Positions 1 to 12,338 of a stretch of 64,000 nucleotides of DNA are shown piece by piece (positions within the stretch are counted from its first letter, which is position 1; each line of letters starts with the position of its first letter). The stretch lies in NCBI GenBank assembly GCA_047967505.1, contig CM106540.1. One strand, written 5' to 3'. The DNA comes from Dipteris shenzhenensis (lineage: Eukaryota; Polypodiophyta; Polypodiopsida; Gleicheniales). Below the pieces are notes generated by a model that had not been told where the DNA came from, ran no database searches, and saw only the letters and a program-made list of their open reading frames with translations. A program made the position numbers and the translations under genes.

Positions 1-330
1 AGCCAAGACCAAAAGTTGTGAAGGCCTTCAAGACATGGTGTCTCTAGCCATCTCATTGCCCCCAATTCTAATATGTGTTGATTCATGCAGAGGTGTGTAC
101 CAAGCTTGTAGTGGGCTTGGTTCTTCACACACATACAAGTTGGTTGTCAAATGTCTTAGTGAATACCTCAAATCCATCGATCTTTACCTTATCCTCATAT
201 GCTAAAAGAGCCTTAGCCATAAATGTGCATGGAATATAGCTTGGACTCCTCTAGAGGCCAATGTATTATGTAAGAAATTAGAAAAATATCTACTTGTCCA
301 TGTGATTTTCTTCATTGATTAGGTAGCCTT
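1..330. other. Left flank, no gene recognised
   Basis: AT-rich sequence left of a copia LTR. On the minus strand a short open stretch reads with protein-like composition around 170-270, but it is broken by a stop and I could match it to no family. It could be an old exon or transposon sequence. Confidence 0.4.
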
Positions 331-514
331 TAAGAGATCTCAACAATGGAACTAGTATGGAAGTAGGTGAGAGATAGGGAGAGCTAGAAGAGAGAGCCAC
401 ACAAGTTTTAGTGGGTGCAAAATACCCTAATCATCTATGTCATTCATTTATATATGTGTTTAAGTATTGTACATAACCAGCAATATGGTACAGTGGCCTT
501 TAATCACCACAACA
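331..514 (-). repeat. Copia LTR (Copia-A family), antisense
   Basis: Read on the minus strand this starts TGTTGTGG just after a copia RNase H region and ends near TTGAGATCTCTTA. It shares the order of motifs of the 170-bp LTR at 26431-26601, including the stretches before the TATA-like region, the ACTTGTGTGGCTCTCT block and the purine-flanked end. It is therefore the 3' LTR of a related but diverged copy. No clear target-site duplication is visible. Confidence 0.75.
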
Positions 515-1376
515 TCTAACTTAAAGACCAATGTACCTTTAAGGGAGACCAGATAGTGAGCATATTATCCAATGCCCATCAATACATGACAGTACTCAAA
601 CTGTTGACTAGGTAGACTCTTCGTCAGCATATCTGTAGGGTTATCATTTGTATGACCTTGACAAGCTCTGTGCACTTATCCTCAAGTACCTCCTTGATGA
701 AATGTCACTTGACCTCAATGTGTTTGGTCTTTGAATGAAAGATCAGATTTTGTGCTAACTGAATAGCACTCACGGAATCACTATGCAATGTTTGTACACC
801 TGTAGTATGAATCCCCAAACCTCCCACTAGCTGATCAAGCCATATAGCCTCCTTGCAACCATTTGTGGCTGCAACATACTCAGCCTCTATGTGGTAGACA
901 AAGCAACACACTTTTGTGCATGAGACATCCATGACACTACACCACCTGCAAAGGTGAACACATAACCAGAAGTGGATCTCCGGCTATGCACATGCCCTAC
1001 ATAGTCTAAATCTGTGTACCCAAGTACACACATCGACTGCCAAAGTAGATACACATCTCCTTGGTACCCATCATGTACCTCATAATGTACTTAACTGCCT
1101 CCCAAAGATGCTTTCCTAGATTAGCCATATACTGTCTAACAACTCCAACTGCAAATGCAATGTTTGGTCTAGTAGCTATCCTAACATACATAAGACTCCC
1201 AACCGCTGATGCATAAGGAACCTTGGCCATCATGTCCCTCTCCTCATCTGATTTGGTAATATCTGTCTGAATTAGTTTCACATATGGAGACAATGGAGTA
1301 CTTACTCCCTTTCCCCCCTCCATATTGAAATGCTACAATACTTTGTAACATACTCCTTTTGTGAAAGCCAAAGGAG
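515..1376 (-). pseudogene. Copia pol fragment: end of reverse transcriptase and RNase H
   Basis: Minus-strand translation gives the tail of a Ty1/copia reverse transcriptase (YASAVGSLMY, ATRPNIAFAV) and an RNase H core (EAEYVAA, CKEAIWLDQL, KTKHIEV). It is closely related to residues encoded at 25600-26370 in the complete Copia-A element. The frame is interrupted between about 930 and 1006 and carries other lesions. Homology stops abruptly at 1376, where an unrelated sense-strand gag fragment begins, so this is a 5'-truncated, non-functional copy. Confidence 0.85.
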
Positions 1377-1628
1377 TTACATCTTGAAGGCAACAACACA
1401 AAATTGGAGCATGCTTGAAACACTCTTTGGCTCTAGGGTACACAATTCTAAGATTATGCTCAAACAAGATCTTTTCTCTCTTCAAATGGGTGGAGGTGAG
1501 CCTTTGGCAATCATGCAGCGACTACAAGGCCTTGGAGTTTGAGTAGAAGATGAAGATGCTAAGGCAATCCTATTGACAAGTCTCCCATCGAAGTAGAACG
1601 AATTGGTCACCATCTTGAGGGTAAAATC
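1377..1628 (+). pseudogene. Copia gag (UBN2-type) scrap
   Basis: Sense-strand codons give a piece of the copia gag UBN2 region: a leucine-rich stretch with LETLFGSR, then LFSLQMGGGEP and AIMQRLQGLGV before a stop. The order matches the central gag helix region seen at 22580 and 49680 in other copies. It runs straight into an LTR at 1629, an order that does not occur in an intact element, so a rearrangement or nested insertion joined them. Confidence 0.65.
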
Positions 1629-1860
1629 TTATTGAGACACCATGCTCAACATCATGTGATTACATGTGCATGGCACTAACACATATAGAGTGCTATAAAG
1701 GAAAGGGTTAGATGCCCTAACCCTAACCTTAAATGGGTTTGTATATATTCTACATTTTCAACTAAATCTAGTGTATAATTAGTCATTTGTGGTGTGCTCT
1801 CTAGGTGTGCCCTCTCTCCTCATCTCCACTCTTCTCCTCTCCCCTCTTCATATTTTGTCA
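1629..1860 (+). repeat. Copia LTR (Copia-B family)
   Basis: The segment ends in CATATTTTGTCA immediately before a primer-binding-site-like sequence, and the 5' boundary is approximate. It aligns with the minus-strand LTR split between 17058-17184 and 34635 onward. Both share a CCCTAACCCT block, a GTATATATTC-like block, AGTCATTTGTG and a CT-rich end. The telomere-like CCCTAACCCTAA is part of this LTR. Confidence 0.65.
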
Positions 1861-1873
1861 TGCTATCAGAGCT
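1861..1873 (+). promoter_or_regulatory. Primer-binding site, initiator-Met tRNA type
   Basis: TGCTATCAGAGCT follows the LTR end directly and differs at one base from the common plant copia site TGGTATCAGAGC. It marks the LTR at 1629-1860 as a 5' LTR and the sequence to its right as element leader. Confidence 0.65.
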
Positions 1874-2151
1874 CCCTTGCCTTCCACTGAGGCATTGTGA
1901 TCCTTGAGAGAGTGAGAGTGATTGAGAGATTGAGATCTTCTCAAGTGTTCTTGTGAGAGTTCACTTTCGTAGAGATAAGTTTCCGTTCATTATGTTGAGA
2001 GAAAATTTCCATCATTCTTATTAGATTTTTGTCATGAGATCCCTTGTGTGAGAGAGAGATCTTTTTGTATTTCTTAGTCCATTGAGAGAGAGAGATCTGA
2101 GAGACATCTCTTCCATTGAGAGATTGTGTAAAAGAGAATGAGAGATAGGTC

Positions 2152-2153
<2 letters not shown>

Positions 2154-2191
<38 letters not shown>
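2154..2191. repeat. (GA)n microsatellite
   Basis: An uninterrupted run of about 19 GA dinucleotides lies within leader-like DNA. Confidence 0.95.
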
Positions 2192-2193
<2 letters not shown>

Positions 2194-3429
2194 ACGACTC
2201 TATATTCTATCCGATTGAGAGGGATAGAGTTATTTGTGTAAGCTTTGAGCTGTGGATGTAAATCAATACACATAGCATGCAAGCAAGCTATGGAGGTCTT
2301 CTCTAGCCTCCATCTCCATCTTTATGAGCCCTTGCACAAAGGCAACGTGTCTTTGGAATAGGAATACTTCACCGCATTACCGTAGGGATATTGTGGAAAA
2401 GGGTAACGAGGGTCCTCCTTCTTAATACTATGGTTGCACATCAGTGACACAATGAAACCTTCGCATAGGAACCGTGTTACCTGGAGAGCGACAAGAGGAA
2501 GCTGTGCTAGATCTACATCTAGGTTTTTGAGGTAGGCAAATAGAACATCAAAAGTAGGGCTAGGTGAAGTGATGTCTCCCAGGTCTACTAACTAACAGTC
2601 CGATAGTCGCAACAACAAATTGAATGCCCTCTCCATCAACGCTAACATAGACTACACATCGCCTCGACTCCAACCGTGTCAGCCAACCACCAAGCAAAAA
2701 GTTTATAAGCCAGGCTGCTCCATAGCTAGCAGCAGCTGTAGCACTGCTCTCCTCTACTGACTTTGAGTGTAGCCTTCAACGGCTTCATAGCAGTAGACAA
2801 TGCCACAGCAAGTGCTCTGCCTTAAACTTCTCCTTGCAACTCTGCCTTATGTTGCCACCAATGTAGAAGGAAGCTCTCAGCGGACAGCTCAGCCAATGGC
2901 CAGCCACAATGAGCTCCCAATGACCTTTCTAAGCTCGAGTTGCATCAGCCTTTCCTAGTCATGAGCTACCTCTTAAGCCATCAACTTTTACATACCTAGG
3001 TCTCTAAGGCACCATCTACAATCAGCTATCAACAACCGCGCTCCATCACCCACTCCTCTACGATGAGCTACCTCCTACGCTCAGTGCCAATAGCAGCACA
3101 TGTCCAACCGTCCCTAACTGTGGCTCCATTGACAAAGAGCTCCTACACAATGCATGGGCTGTAGCTCCCGCAAAATGAAGGCTCCTTTGCTGGTAGCCTC
3201 CCTCCTACATATAGAGGCCAGCCGTAACTCCAAATGCCATCACTCACGATCTTACGTAGGGGGTAACGTGTTAGCACCTCGAAGATTTTGGTAAGGGCTA
3301 TCCACAAGGGCATCACCTTGGTGTGGTTGAGATAGTGTCGTGTGGCACCTTATCCTACCATGTAGGCTCTAGATGCCACATCCTCAAGGCGACACATGTC
3401 AGCCTCTCAACAATCCTATCTACCATGTC

Positions 3430-3625
3430 ATCATCCATGTGGCAGTTGCCTGCCATGTCAGCCTCATCTGCCATGTCATATGCCACATCGCCTACCACTT
3501 ATCATTGCCACATCATCAACTAAGACCCTAGTCAACTTGACCCTAGGTTAGTCAACCTAACCCTAGGTTAGTTAACCTGACCATGGTTGGATCAATATGA
3601 CCTTGGGTTAGGTCAGCCAACTACC
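3430..3625. repeat. Short imperfect tandem repeats
   Basis: Between about 3430 and 3520 the motif TGCCATGTCA or TGCCACATCA recurs several times. From 3525 to 3620 a roughly 20-bp unit containing GACCCTAGGTTAGTCAACCT repeats about three to four times with substitutions. No coding potential is evident. Confidence 0.75.
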
Positions 3626-4563
3626 ACCTCAGTTGTCCAGTCAGTAATGCCCCTTGTAGGCATACTGTACCCCTGCCGGGCATACTACATGTAAATCCCT
3701 ATGCCACCTCATCACATAGTGCCCCAGAGGCACACCCCTTCACAGGCACAGTCACTGCATGTGACCCCTGACTGCCACATCATCATTGAGCACTTTGCAC
3801 CCTTTTTTGCCCCTCCACCTAGATCAAGTCATATCTCTTGATCCAAGAAGAATTTGAGAGCGCTCGAAAAAGTAAAATCACTCAATTTTTATGCTCTACA
3901 CACTTGTCACATCATGCTCACATTTCAACGCAAGTATCACTCACTTTTGAGCCTCGCCCCACCGACAAATCCACTTCCTACATGCACATGAGCCTCTACA
4001 TCAACGCATCTAACCTACCACATAAAAAGAACAAAAGAAAAAGAAATTATTTGCTATTCTTTTCATCAATCGATGGTTGGTATATAGATCTAGATCAGAG
4101 TAGACTAGATCGCCATAGAGGAGACAATTTGAATTTCTCCAAGTTGCCAATCTAAGCCATGCCTGAAATCCCCGACTAGTTCCTACTTAGAGTCAGTCCC
4201 TATGCTCACATATGGTTTCACATCATCACATTACCTAAAACCTGACGTTCATCAGTTCAATGAGAAGACTTCAAAGTGCTTAGAGGCATTGCCGATTGAT
4301 CAATGGGCAGATGGCACATGATTTGATTACACATGCCATCATTGTAAAGCCTATTTGGCTATTTCACAGCATTGTGCACTTTATTCTAGCCTTATAAACC
4401 TCTTGGCTATTCCCGGCATCATTTGCCACAAGCCTTGTAATTCATATTGGATTATATATTGCAATTCTACCTTCACCAACAATTCAGATTTCACTTACAG
4501 ATAGTGTTTTGCAGTTGATTTAGATAGTGATTTTCACGACACTTTGAGTACATTTCTTGCAAC

Positions 4564-6600
4564 ATGTCTATGACTAGCAACCTCAATCTAGAGGCATCTG
4601 CTAATCTAGACAACTCCAATTACAGCACATGGAAATACCGAATGGAGACCATTCTTGTACTTCAGGACAAATGGGAGTATGTCTATGGATCTACACCTAG
4701 ACCATTAGACGATCCAACCAACAGTAGCTCTACTCCACCTATTGTCACAGCATCAACAATGGGATCTCCAGCTACACCAATGGTTTTTGCACCTATAGCA
4801 GATCTTGCCATTGTCCGAGCATAGGCAGAATGGGATAAGAAAGATAAGTATGCATATCATCTGATCTAGCAGAATGTGCAAGATGTCATGCTAGGACAAC
4901 TCAACACCGTCAAGACATCAATAGAAGCATGGGATATGTTTGCAGCTCTCTACAAGTCCAATAACACTTCTAGGATTCTCACATTAAGAAACCAAATCAA
5001 CTAGAGTTTCAGCAACAGTAGCAAAATTGGTCATGCTTACATACGCAGATTAAAGATTACAACAATCAACTCACAGTGGCAGGAAAGACTATGAATCCTG
5101 CAGAAATGGTTCAACTGATCCTGAATGGACTAGGAGAGGGATACGAGAATCTAGTCCAGAGTATTGCCATTCAACAAAAGATTCCAACACTTGAAGAACT
5201 TCAGTCATTCTTACTTGGTGAATAACTCAGGACTCATGCCATTCATGCACTCAAAGGTCATTCCAATGATCAAGCATTCACAGCTTCAGATAGAAGTAGA
5301 GGTAGAGGTAGATCATTCTAGCGAAGTGATAATCATCAGCAACAAAATCATCATCAAAATCAGAACCAGCATCATCCTTAGCAACATCAAAATTAGCAAA
5401 GAGAAAATCATTCGAATTGAGGAAGATTTCAAGGATGAGGGAATGCATCCACCAACATATATAACATCCAGTGCAACTACTATCAATCCAACTACTGGAC
5501 ACTATGAAAGAGATTGCCGACAAGAAGTAGTACGATCAAGGCAGTCAATCCAATAGCATTCGAGGGAATTTCCATAGAAGAGGAAATCATTATGGTGGAC
5601 ATTATAGTAATATTCATTATGCAAATGAACATGGGAATATGTTTCTTGCAAATGAGGAGATGCAGAAGTCTGATACAATGTATCTAGACATTGATTGCAA
5701 TTCAAAAGAGGATTTCAGTTATCAAGTCAACCAAGCAGATCAAGATCCTTGGTACATCGATAGCGGTGCATCATCTCATATGACAAATCATCAGGAATGA
5801 TTCACAGAGATGAAACCATTAGAAGGTCAAAAGAATGTTATCCACACAATAGATAATACACCGAATCCAATTCAAGGGACAGACATTATCCCTATGAACA
5901 ATTTCACTAGTACGAAAGGATTGGTGAAAGATGTGCTCTATGTTCAGAAGCTCGGCAAGAACCTCTTATCAGTAGGTCAAATGACGGAACAAAACTACCG
6001 AGTCATCTTTGACGGAGATGAATACACTATCAAAGACAAATCCAAAGGATTTCAGCTAGTAGAAAAAATAGTCAAGGAAGGAGCTTCCACAAAATGCTAG
6101 CTACAGTACAAGATTTGCATGCCATGTTAGCTCAATCACAACAGATGCCACTATCCACAAAATGGCACAAGAGATATGGACATGTCAATTTCAAGAGCTT
6201 GATAGATCTCAGGAATTAGAATATGGCAATTGGGATTCCAAAGCTATAGTTTCTTGGAAAAGTTTGCGAAGCATGCTGCTTTGGTAAACAAAAGCAAACC
6301 AACTTCAACAGAAGCACCTCTCAAGCATGAGGTATTCTTGATTTGATACATATAGATGTATGGGGTTATGCCCAGTAGACCCGCATCATCAATGGTTCAC
6401 TCTTCATCGACGGCTGCAACAAATATTGTTGGGTCTACTTTTTGAAAGAGAAATTTGAAGTCTTTTCCAAATTTCAAGAATTCAAAGCCATGGAATAAAA
6501 CCAGACAGGCAAAAAGATCAAATTCATGAGATCAAACAAAGGAGTGAATACATATCTTCAACATTCATGAACTTTTGCAGAAGTCGCGCTATTAATGTAG
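4564..6600 (+). pseudogene. Decayed copia gag-protease-integrase
   Basis: The gag start at 4564 (MSMTSNLNLEA) leads into a UBN2-like region with stops at about 4822 and 4867. Protease follows near 5750 with WYIDSGASSHMT, which keeps the catalytic DSGA. Next come the gag-pre-integrase block (KRYGHVNFKSL, then CEACCFGKQ) and the start of the integrase core ([23 protein letters not shown]). The copy ends around 6600 before the rest of integrase, reverse transcriptase and RNase H. Many stops and frameshifts make it inactive. It differs clearly from the Copia-A gag and pol, so it is another family. Confidence 0.85.
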
Positions 6601-6822
6601 CGGTAAACAAGAGACATTTTGGGATTTTGGGATGTTAATTCCTTGAGGAGATGAAATACAGGTTAAGTGGAGCCTACTTGTAAAAAATATCATGTCATCA
6701 CTAAGAGATGTATTACTCATGAGTCATCGGTCTGAGCCATGCTATGAGACAATCTATCAAAGAAGAGCCATCTTTATTAGCTCCTCTGATAGTTTTCAAT
6801 CTCGCATGATAGCTAGTTGTAT

Positions 6823-6824
<2 letters not shown>
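6601..6824. other. Unassigned spacer before microsatellite
   Basis: The copia homology fades near 6600. No domain, LTR end or primer site is recognised before the CT repeat. Confidence 0.4.
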
Positions 6825-6912
<88 letters not shown>

Positions 6913-6941
6913 CCTCTCCCTCTCCCTCTCCCTCTCCCTTT

Positions 6942-6985
<44 letters not shown>

Positions 6986-7003
6986 TCCCTCTCCCTTCCC
7001 CTC

Positions 7004-7086
<83 letters not shown>

Positions 7087-7087
7087 A
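6825..7087. repeat. Compound (CT)n/(CCCTCT)n/(CA)n microsatellite
   Basis: About 240 bases of CT dinucleotides are broken by CCCTCT-type variants and a run of nine C, and end in a short CA run at 7071-7087. Long open frames here (Ser-Leu on one strand, Arg-Glu on the other) are trivial products of the dinucleotide repeat. Confidence 0.97.
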
Positions 7088-9170
7088 ATTAAGGAGATGA
7101 AGAGAATTCCTAAAGCCAATCTTGCACTTCTTATTGTCCCCATTGTGAGCTTCTTGGTAGAAACACCTTTGCAACTTTCACAGTCGCATCAGGGAACCCG
7201 GACATGAATGGAAGGGTTGGCTAGTTGTCAAGCAAGGCAATGCCCAAGGGAAGCACATATAGCATGCTCTCAATGGTTTTCAAATTTGTAGAAGCTAGAG
7301 CACTTTGTGCCTTATTGGTGGTAAGGGATCCAACCTGCTATGCCAAGAATCATATCTCTCAGCACCATGCAAAATGCTATGCTTCCCTTGACGGCTCATA
7401 GGGTAAGGTGCTTAAGTGCTCATGTTATGAGACAGGTTGCCCGTGATCAAGAGGCAACGTTTTGGTGGTGTGGACCACATGTAGCACCATAGCCGATATG
7501 GTAACGATGGATCATGGACCATGGAAGAAAGAGTTAAGATAATGCAATGGGCTTGGCTCAACAAGAACAACTTTGGGCATTATAAAGATTGGCGATTGCA
7601 TTGTGATCTAGAAGCATACTGAAATCTTTTGGCTTGTTGCACTCGTTCATACACTAGCTATATGAAGGAATGTTTACTGTGAAGTGACCTTGTTTTTAGA
7701 GAACAAGGAGCCACTTGCCCCAAACGAGTAGAAATTCATAATTCAAATTGCATTAGTCTGCCTCACTCGCATCTGAAAATTAAGGTAACTTAAAGGGGCT
7801 CCTTAAAAGACAAAATAATTTAACCTACCTCGTCTCCGCTTTGTCAAATTTCACTTTGTGCTCTCCATCACATCCTAGCCTCCTTCCACGTCTCTTTTGT
7901 CTCTCCCTGATGCCCCTCTCTTTAATCTCACCCTTGTTGGAATATCAAAATTTCCAGCCCCCCCTTCTGAGCTTTAGGCATCAAGCGCTCACCTATCTCT
8001 TCAAATCTCCCCGTGTCTCAGCATTTTCCAAACACGATAGTTGATTTGTCTAGTGAAGATGTTCTAAAGGATTTTCATAGCCTGAAGGAGACTAGTTGCA
8101 CTCTTTCCTTACTTCAATCAACTAGAAAATAGACTTTATCCAATTATTTGGCAACTCCCATCCTATGGGTAGTGGTTGCTACATGGAATCCTTCCACTAG
8201 CTTGAATGCTCCTGCTCTAGCTTTTCCTTCATGCATCGAGTGCTCAACAAGGGGGCTATTGATGCCCAAGAATCTTGTTGATGGAGTTTGATCATCACAA
8301 ACGGACTCGGGGGGCTCACCTCACAAAATTTTAGTATACCATGTGCATTCAAAAGGAGGGGTATTTTAATTCAACTTTTTGAAAAAATTTAACAGGATTA
8401 CAATAATAGGAGGGGTTTTTTAATTCACTTTTAGAAAAAAATCACTTAGTTCATAAGGAAAGAGGGGTGCTTTTATTGGGGGTAAAATTTTAGTTTAGGG
8501 GTTTTTTAAATATCTCTTGAACACACACGATACATAGGGTTTTTAGTAGCACACCCCTTGAGCAAATGGAGAGGACAAGCGCCACATGTGATGGCTTGCC
8601 TATCCGTGATATTCCCTTCAGTGCTCAACAAGGGGGCTATTGATGCCTAAGAATCTTCTTGATGGAGTTAGAGCATCACAAACTGAGAGAACAAGCGTCA
8701 CATGTGATGGCTTACCTATTCATGGTATTCCCTTCAGTGCCTTTGCTTTAAAATCTACAAAGTGAGCATGTTTCCAAGCTTCTTCCATAGCCTAAATGTA
8801 GTTCTAGCTCTTGGGAAACGTCATTCAAGTTGCTTTATGCTCTTTTTCTTTTCCTGAGTTTATCCATGTAACACAAGGCCCCTGCTGAATCGAGGGTGAG
8901 TAAGGTACACTTTCCATAAGACAAGCAGCCCGATTCCTCCCAATCTGATGTCTTGCTCTCCTCTTATGCCGGTTGTAGTAGATTTCACATTAATCTCTAC
9001 TTATGACAATTTCCTGCATTTTGACATGTCTCTGCAGCCAAAGAATATCCATATTGATTGCACCGAATAGGAGCTTTTGTTCCGGAGCCTAGTGCCATCT
9101 AAGGCTTTTTTCATGCGTAAAGTAGATATTGCTATGATTGAGAAAATCTTCTTGTGTCCTACTTCTATGG
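7088..9170. other. Unassigned DNA with direct repeats
   Basis: No frame here shows a recognisable domain. The longest runs are short and of mixed composition. The segment contains the dispersed direct repeats annotated at 8238-8742, which suggests decayed transposon sequence. Confidence 0.4.
8238..8742. repeat. Two interleaved direct repeats
   Basis: A roughly 62-base unit starting GTGCTCAACAAGGGGGCTAT occurs at about 8238-8300 and again at 8620-8683. A second unit containing CACATGTGATGGCTT and ATTCCCTTCAGTGC occurs at about 8567-8624 and 8687-8742, a 120-base spacing. Copies differ by a few substitutions. This looks like local duplication in non-coding DNA. Confidence 0.8.
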
Positions 9171-11039
9171 TGGTTGATTGTGGCTATATAAATGCTGCTT
9201 TGGAGTGAAACATATCTGCATCATCTATCGTTTTACCTTGCTAATACTTGCTATGGACATCTCTGCTGAATTCATGGAAATCGACAGCAGTACTTTTGCT
9301 AAAGGTGTTCGTACTTTGGTTTGTCTTCCAGTGTGTTTTCTTTCTTACCGATTTCATGAGTCTTTGTAATCATTTCACTTGACTGTGAACCTAATCTATT
9401 TTGTATGAGTCCATTCCATTATAAATGACTTTGTTTTGGCAGGTTTTGCCACAGCGTGCCCAGACATTGTGGACTATCCTGTCACTCCATCCAATAAAAT
9501 CTCAACTGTGTAAAGACATGGAGGAACATGTGAAGGGGAAGAACGTCATTGATGGTGAGATTAATTCTTTGTAGCAGTACTTTGCATCAATTTGAATTTT
9601 ATTACCTCAGAGACGGCGATCCCTCCCCTTGCAAAAGGCCGAGTTACCCCTGACTTGTTCCTACAGCTCTCTCGTCTCACAAAAAGAACTTCTATCCACC
9701 AGGAAGGACTACTTCCTTGCCCACTGGACATTGGACTTCCAAGAGCTTCGAACAATTGCAGCTCTGCTATAGATGGGAGCAATTTGTGCTTCTAGGATGC
9801 GAATCCTTCCTCGCATTCGCATCATCTCTTTGGGAGTCAATCCCATCTCCATATGAGGCTTTTTGATTTCCAAGCGATGTAGTCTATAGTGCTTTTTAAA
9901 GCTACACTGTTTATTGCGACTTATGCTATGGCTGACTATGGCATTGCAACAAATTCGACGACACTTGTCTTAGAATAATATCATGCAAATAGCATTCATA
10001 TCATTTCATTGTGTTTGCGGGTCTTGTCCTCTGCGTATTGTGTCTCAACTTCTTCCACTGGTTTGATGTTTTGCTACAAATTCATGGCTAATATATTTGC
10101 ATGAGTATTCAAGGTTTGGAATACTATTTTTGCATTTGCATGCAGTTTCCACACATTGGATAACTGTTCCCTTTGTATGTCAATTCCGAACCAAACTCCA
10201 GATAATGCTCACCCCCACTCTACTAATGAATAAGCCTCCATTTTTTGTTTGCAAGGTTTGGGATCCCATTTCTGCATTTGCATGGTGTTTTCCCTCACTT
10301 GATTAGTGTTCTCTTTGTCAGTAGATTCGCACACAGTCATCATATTATAAAAAATAAACTACCATTTTAAGGTTTGCGAAATATTAATAAAACATATCTA
10401 ATACATTAGTGACATTGTTGTTTACACCATTGTTTTTTTTTATTTTGCAAAAAAAACTTATCCTCTCAATGTTGTATTGTCGTAATTTTTTGTTGTTTTT
10501 TATGTGCAGGTGCCATGTCAGCATGTTCTTATGTTGAGAGGACACCTCCCCCCTCTCAATGTGGTGGCCATAAGATTGCCAACAAAGAGAAATTAAACCA
10601 ACTACAGCAATAAGGAGCAAGGCATGTCAACTTGTGGAGTGTAGGCAGACTCCATGCAATAGATGTGCTCCCCCTATGTTTGCAAATTTGTCAAGTTTAC
10701 TTCAACATGTGGGCAGTGGTCTTTAAGGCTTACTTGGATATTGCAATGCATTGGCCATACTGGTGCTGAACCCCAATTTGCCAAGGTTCACATGTTTAGA
10801 ATGGAAGGAGAAATTGAAATGGTTACACATGCTATGCACACTCTACATGAACATCTAATCCAAGAACAAATAGCAAGTTTGATTCTCAATAAAAAACCTT
10901 CAGATTCTAAAATGGAGATGAAACATTTTATTAATGCAAAGGAAAGGTAACAACTTACAAGAGGCAATTACAAGATTGATTAATGAGGAGTCAAAATTGT
11001 TAAAAGAGACTTGGTCATCGAAAGCTCTTCTTTGGCACA
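9171..11039. other. Unassigned DNA with possible decayed exons
   Basis: Two exon-like stretches (about 9246-9300 and 9444-9555) are separated by GT and AG dinucleotides in plausible positions. Joined, they read without a stop, but I recognise no protein family. 10663-10950 has a 95-codon frame, also unrecognised. The segment could be the decayed 5' half of the Helitron to the right or remnants of a captured gene. Confidence 0.3.
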
Positions 11040-12338
11040 GCTCGAGCCTACAATGTTCTAGAACGTACATCTTACCAAACCATTGTGAAGTGGGAGCTAA
11101 CAAACATGGATAGATGCTTTGCACTATCAATAGACAACATTTTCTTCAAAACAATGAAAATCTTGGTCAAAAAAATACTTTCTTCATCTTGGGTTTGCAT
11201 GCACAAACGCCAACCACAAGGGAGGTCCATGCAAGCAAAGGATGCAGTAGTAAATACTAACATAGAGAAAATTTTACAATCCAATATAGGCTATCGTGAC
11301 TTCGCACGCTCTTCTATTTCACAACCCATAATATTTTTTAGAAGAGATCCTATAGATATGGTGGGGAGCAAACCAACGTTGTCTAATTAATGGTGGGGAG
11401 CAAACACTGACGTGCAATCCATTCTAAATCCACATGGGGCAGCTGAATACTGCACTTCGTACATGACAAAAATAGATAAAGAGACTACAAAAGCAGTTAA
11501 AGCAGCTATGTCACAAAGTGTGGCAATGAATGCTCAACCCAATGAACGTATCCAATGAATAGGCAATGCAATTTTGAATACTCAACACATAATCTCCCAG
11601 CAAGATGTACACCTATCCATATCATTTCCGATGTCAATATCATCTAGACGCGTTCAATATATCAATACGAATCCACCATAAAAGTGTACGTTGTTGTTGA
11701 AGCAATGGCAATAGCTACAGCAATTAGACCCAGATAGTACAGATATCTTCTTCGACAACATCATTAAAAAATATTTGAAGCATCCCATACATCTACATCA
11801 CATTTGCCCAGCAAGTTTTGCTAGTGTGAATACACACTCTCGGCAACCACTACAAAATAACGCAAGAAAGAAAGAATTATACAATTCAACAACTATAGCG
11901 TGAACAACGATCCTGAGAACCACTATAGGGAGCTATACACTTTGTTTCTGCCATACCACATTCTCGAACCTGCTCTTAATGACTTAAATACTACATGGCA
12001 TGACAAATACAATGAAAACAAAGAAGTCGTAGACAACAACAAGGAAATTTTTAACAAACTTGCTGCATCAATGTCATCAAACTTTACAAATGTGTCCAAC
12101 AATACAACAACCTCAACCGATCAATCCCATAAAAACAATGACCATACATACGACATTGCAGTTGATATGCCAAAAATAAGAAAAGGAAACCCAATACCAA
12201 AATCATTGCTCTTGACATATAAACTTATTCTAAAAAATGAGCATTACACCACGTTAAGAAAACTAAACAAGGAGCAATGACTAATTGTGAATGACATCAT
12301 GTTGAAAAAAAGAACACATAAAAATACATCTTTTCTTA

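Larger units (their letters stand above)
1874..4563. other. Leader-like and unassigned DNA between copia pieces
   Basis: Near 1880-2150 the sequence is rich in AGAGAG runs, as is common in copia leaders. From about 2580 to 3540 it has a Ser/Ala-rich, CCA/GCC-rich composition with no frame longer than about 66 codons. I recognise no domain. A copia gag start appears only at 4564, which is too far from the primer site at 1861 for a simple leader, so inserted DNA is likely. Confidence 0.4.

Noticed and set aside
1705-1730. Telomere-like CCCTAACCCTAA
   Set aside because: It is part of the Copia-B LTR and recurs in the homologous LTR near 34640; too short and non-tandem for an interstitial telomere.
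6692-7207. Long open frames (171 and 115 codons) over the CT repeat
   Set aside because: They are Ser-Leu and Arg-Glu dipeptide runs forced by a dinucleotide repeat, open on both strands, with no other coding sign.
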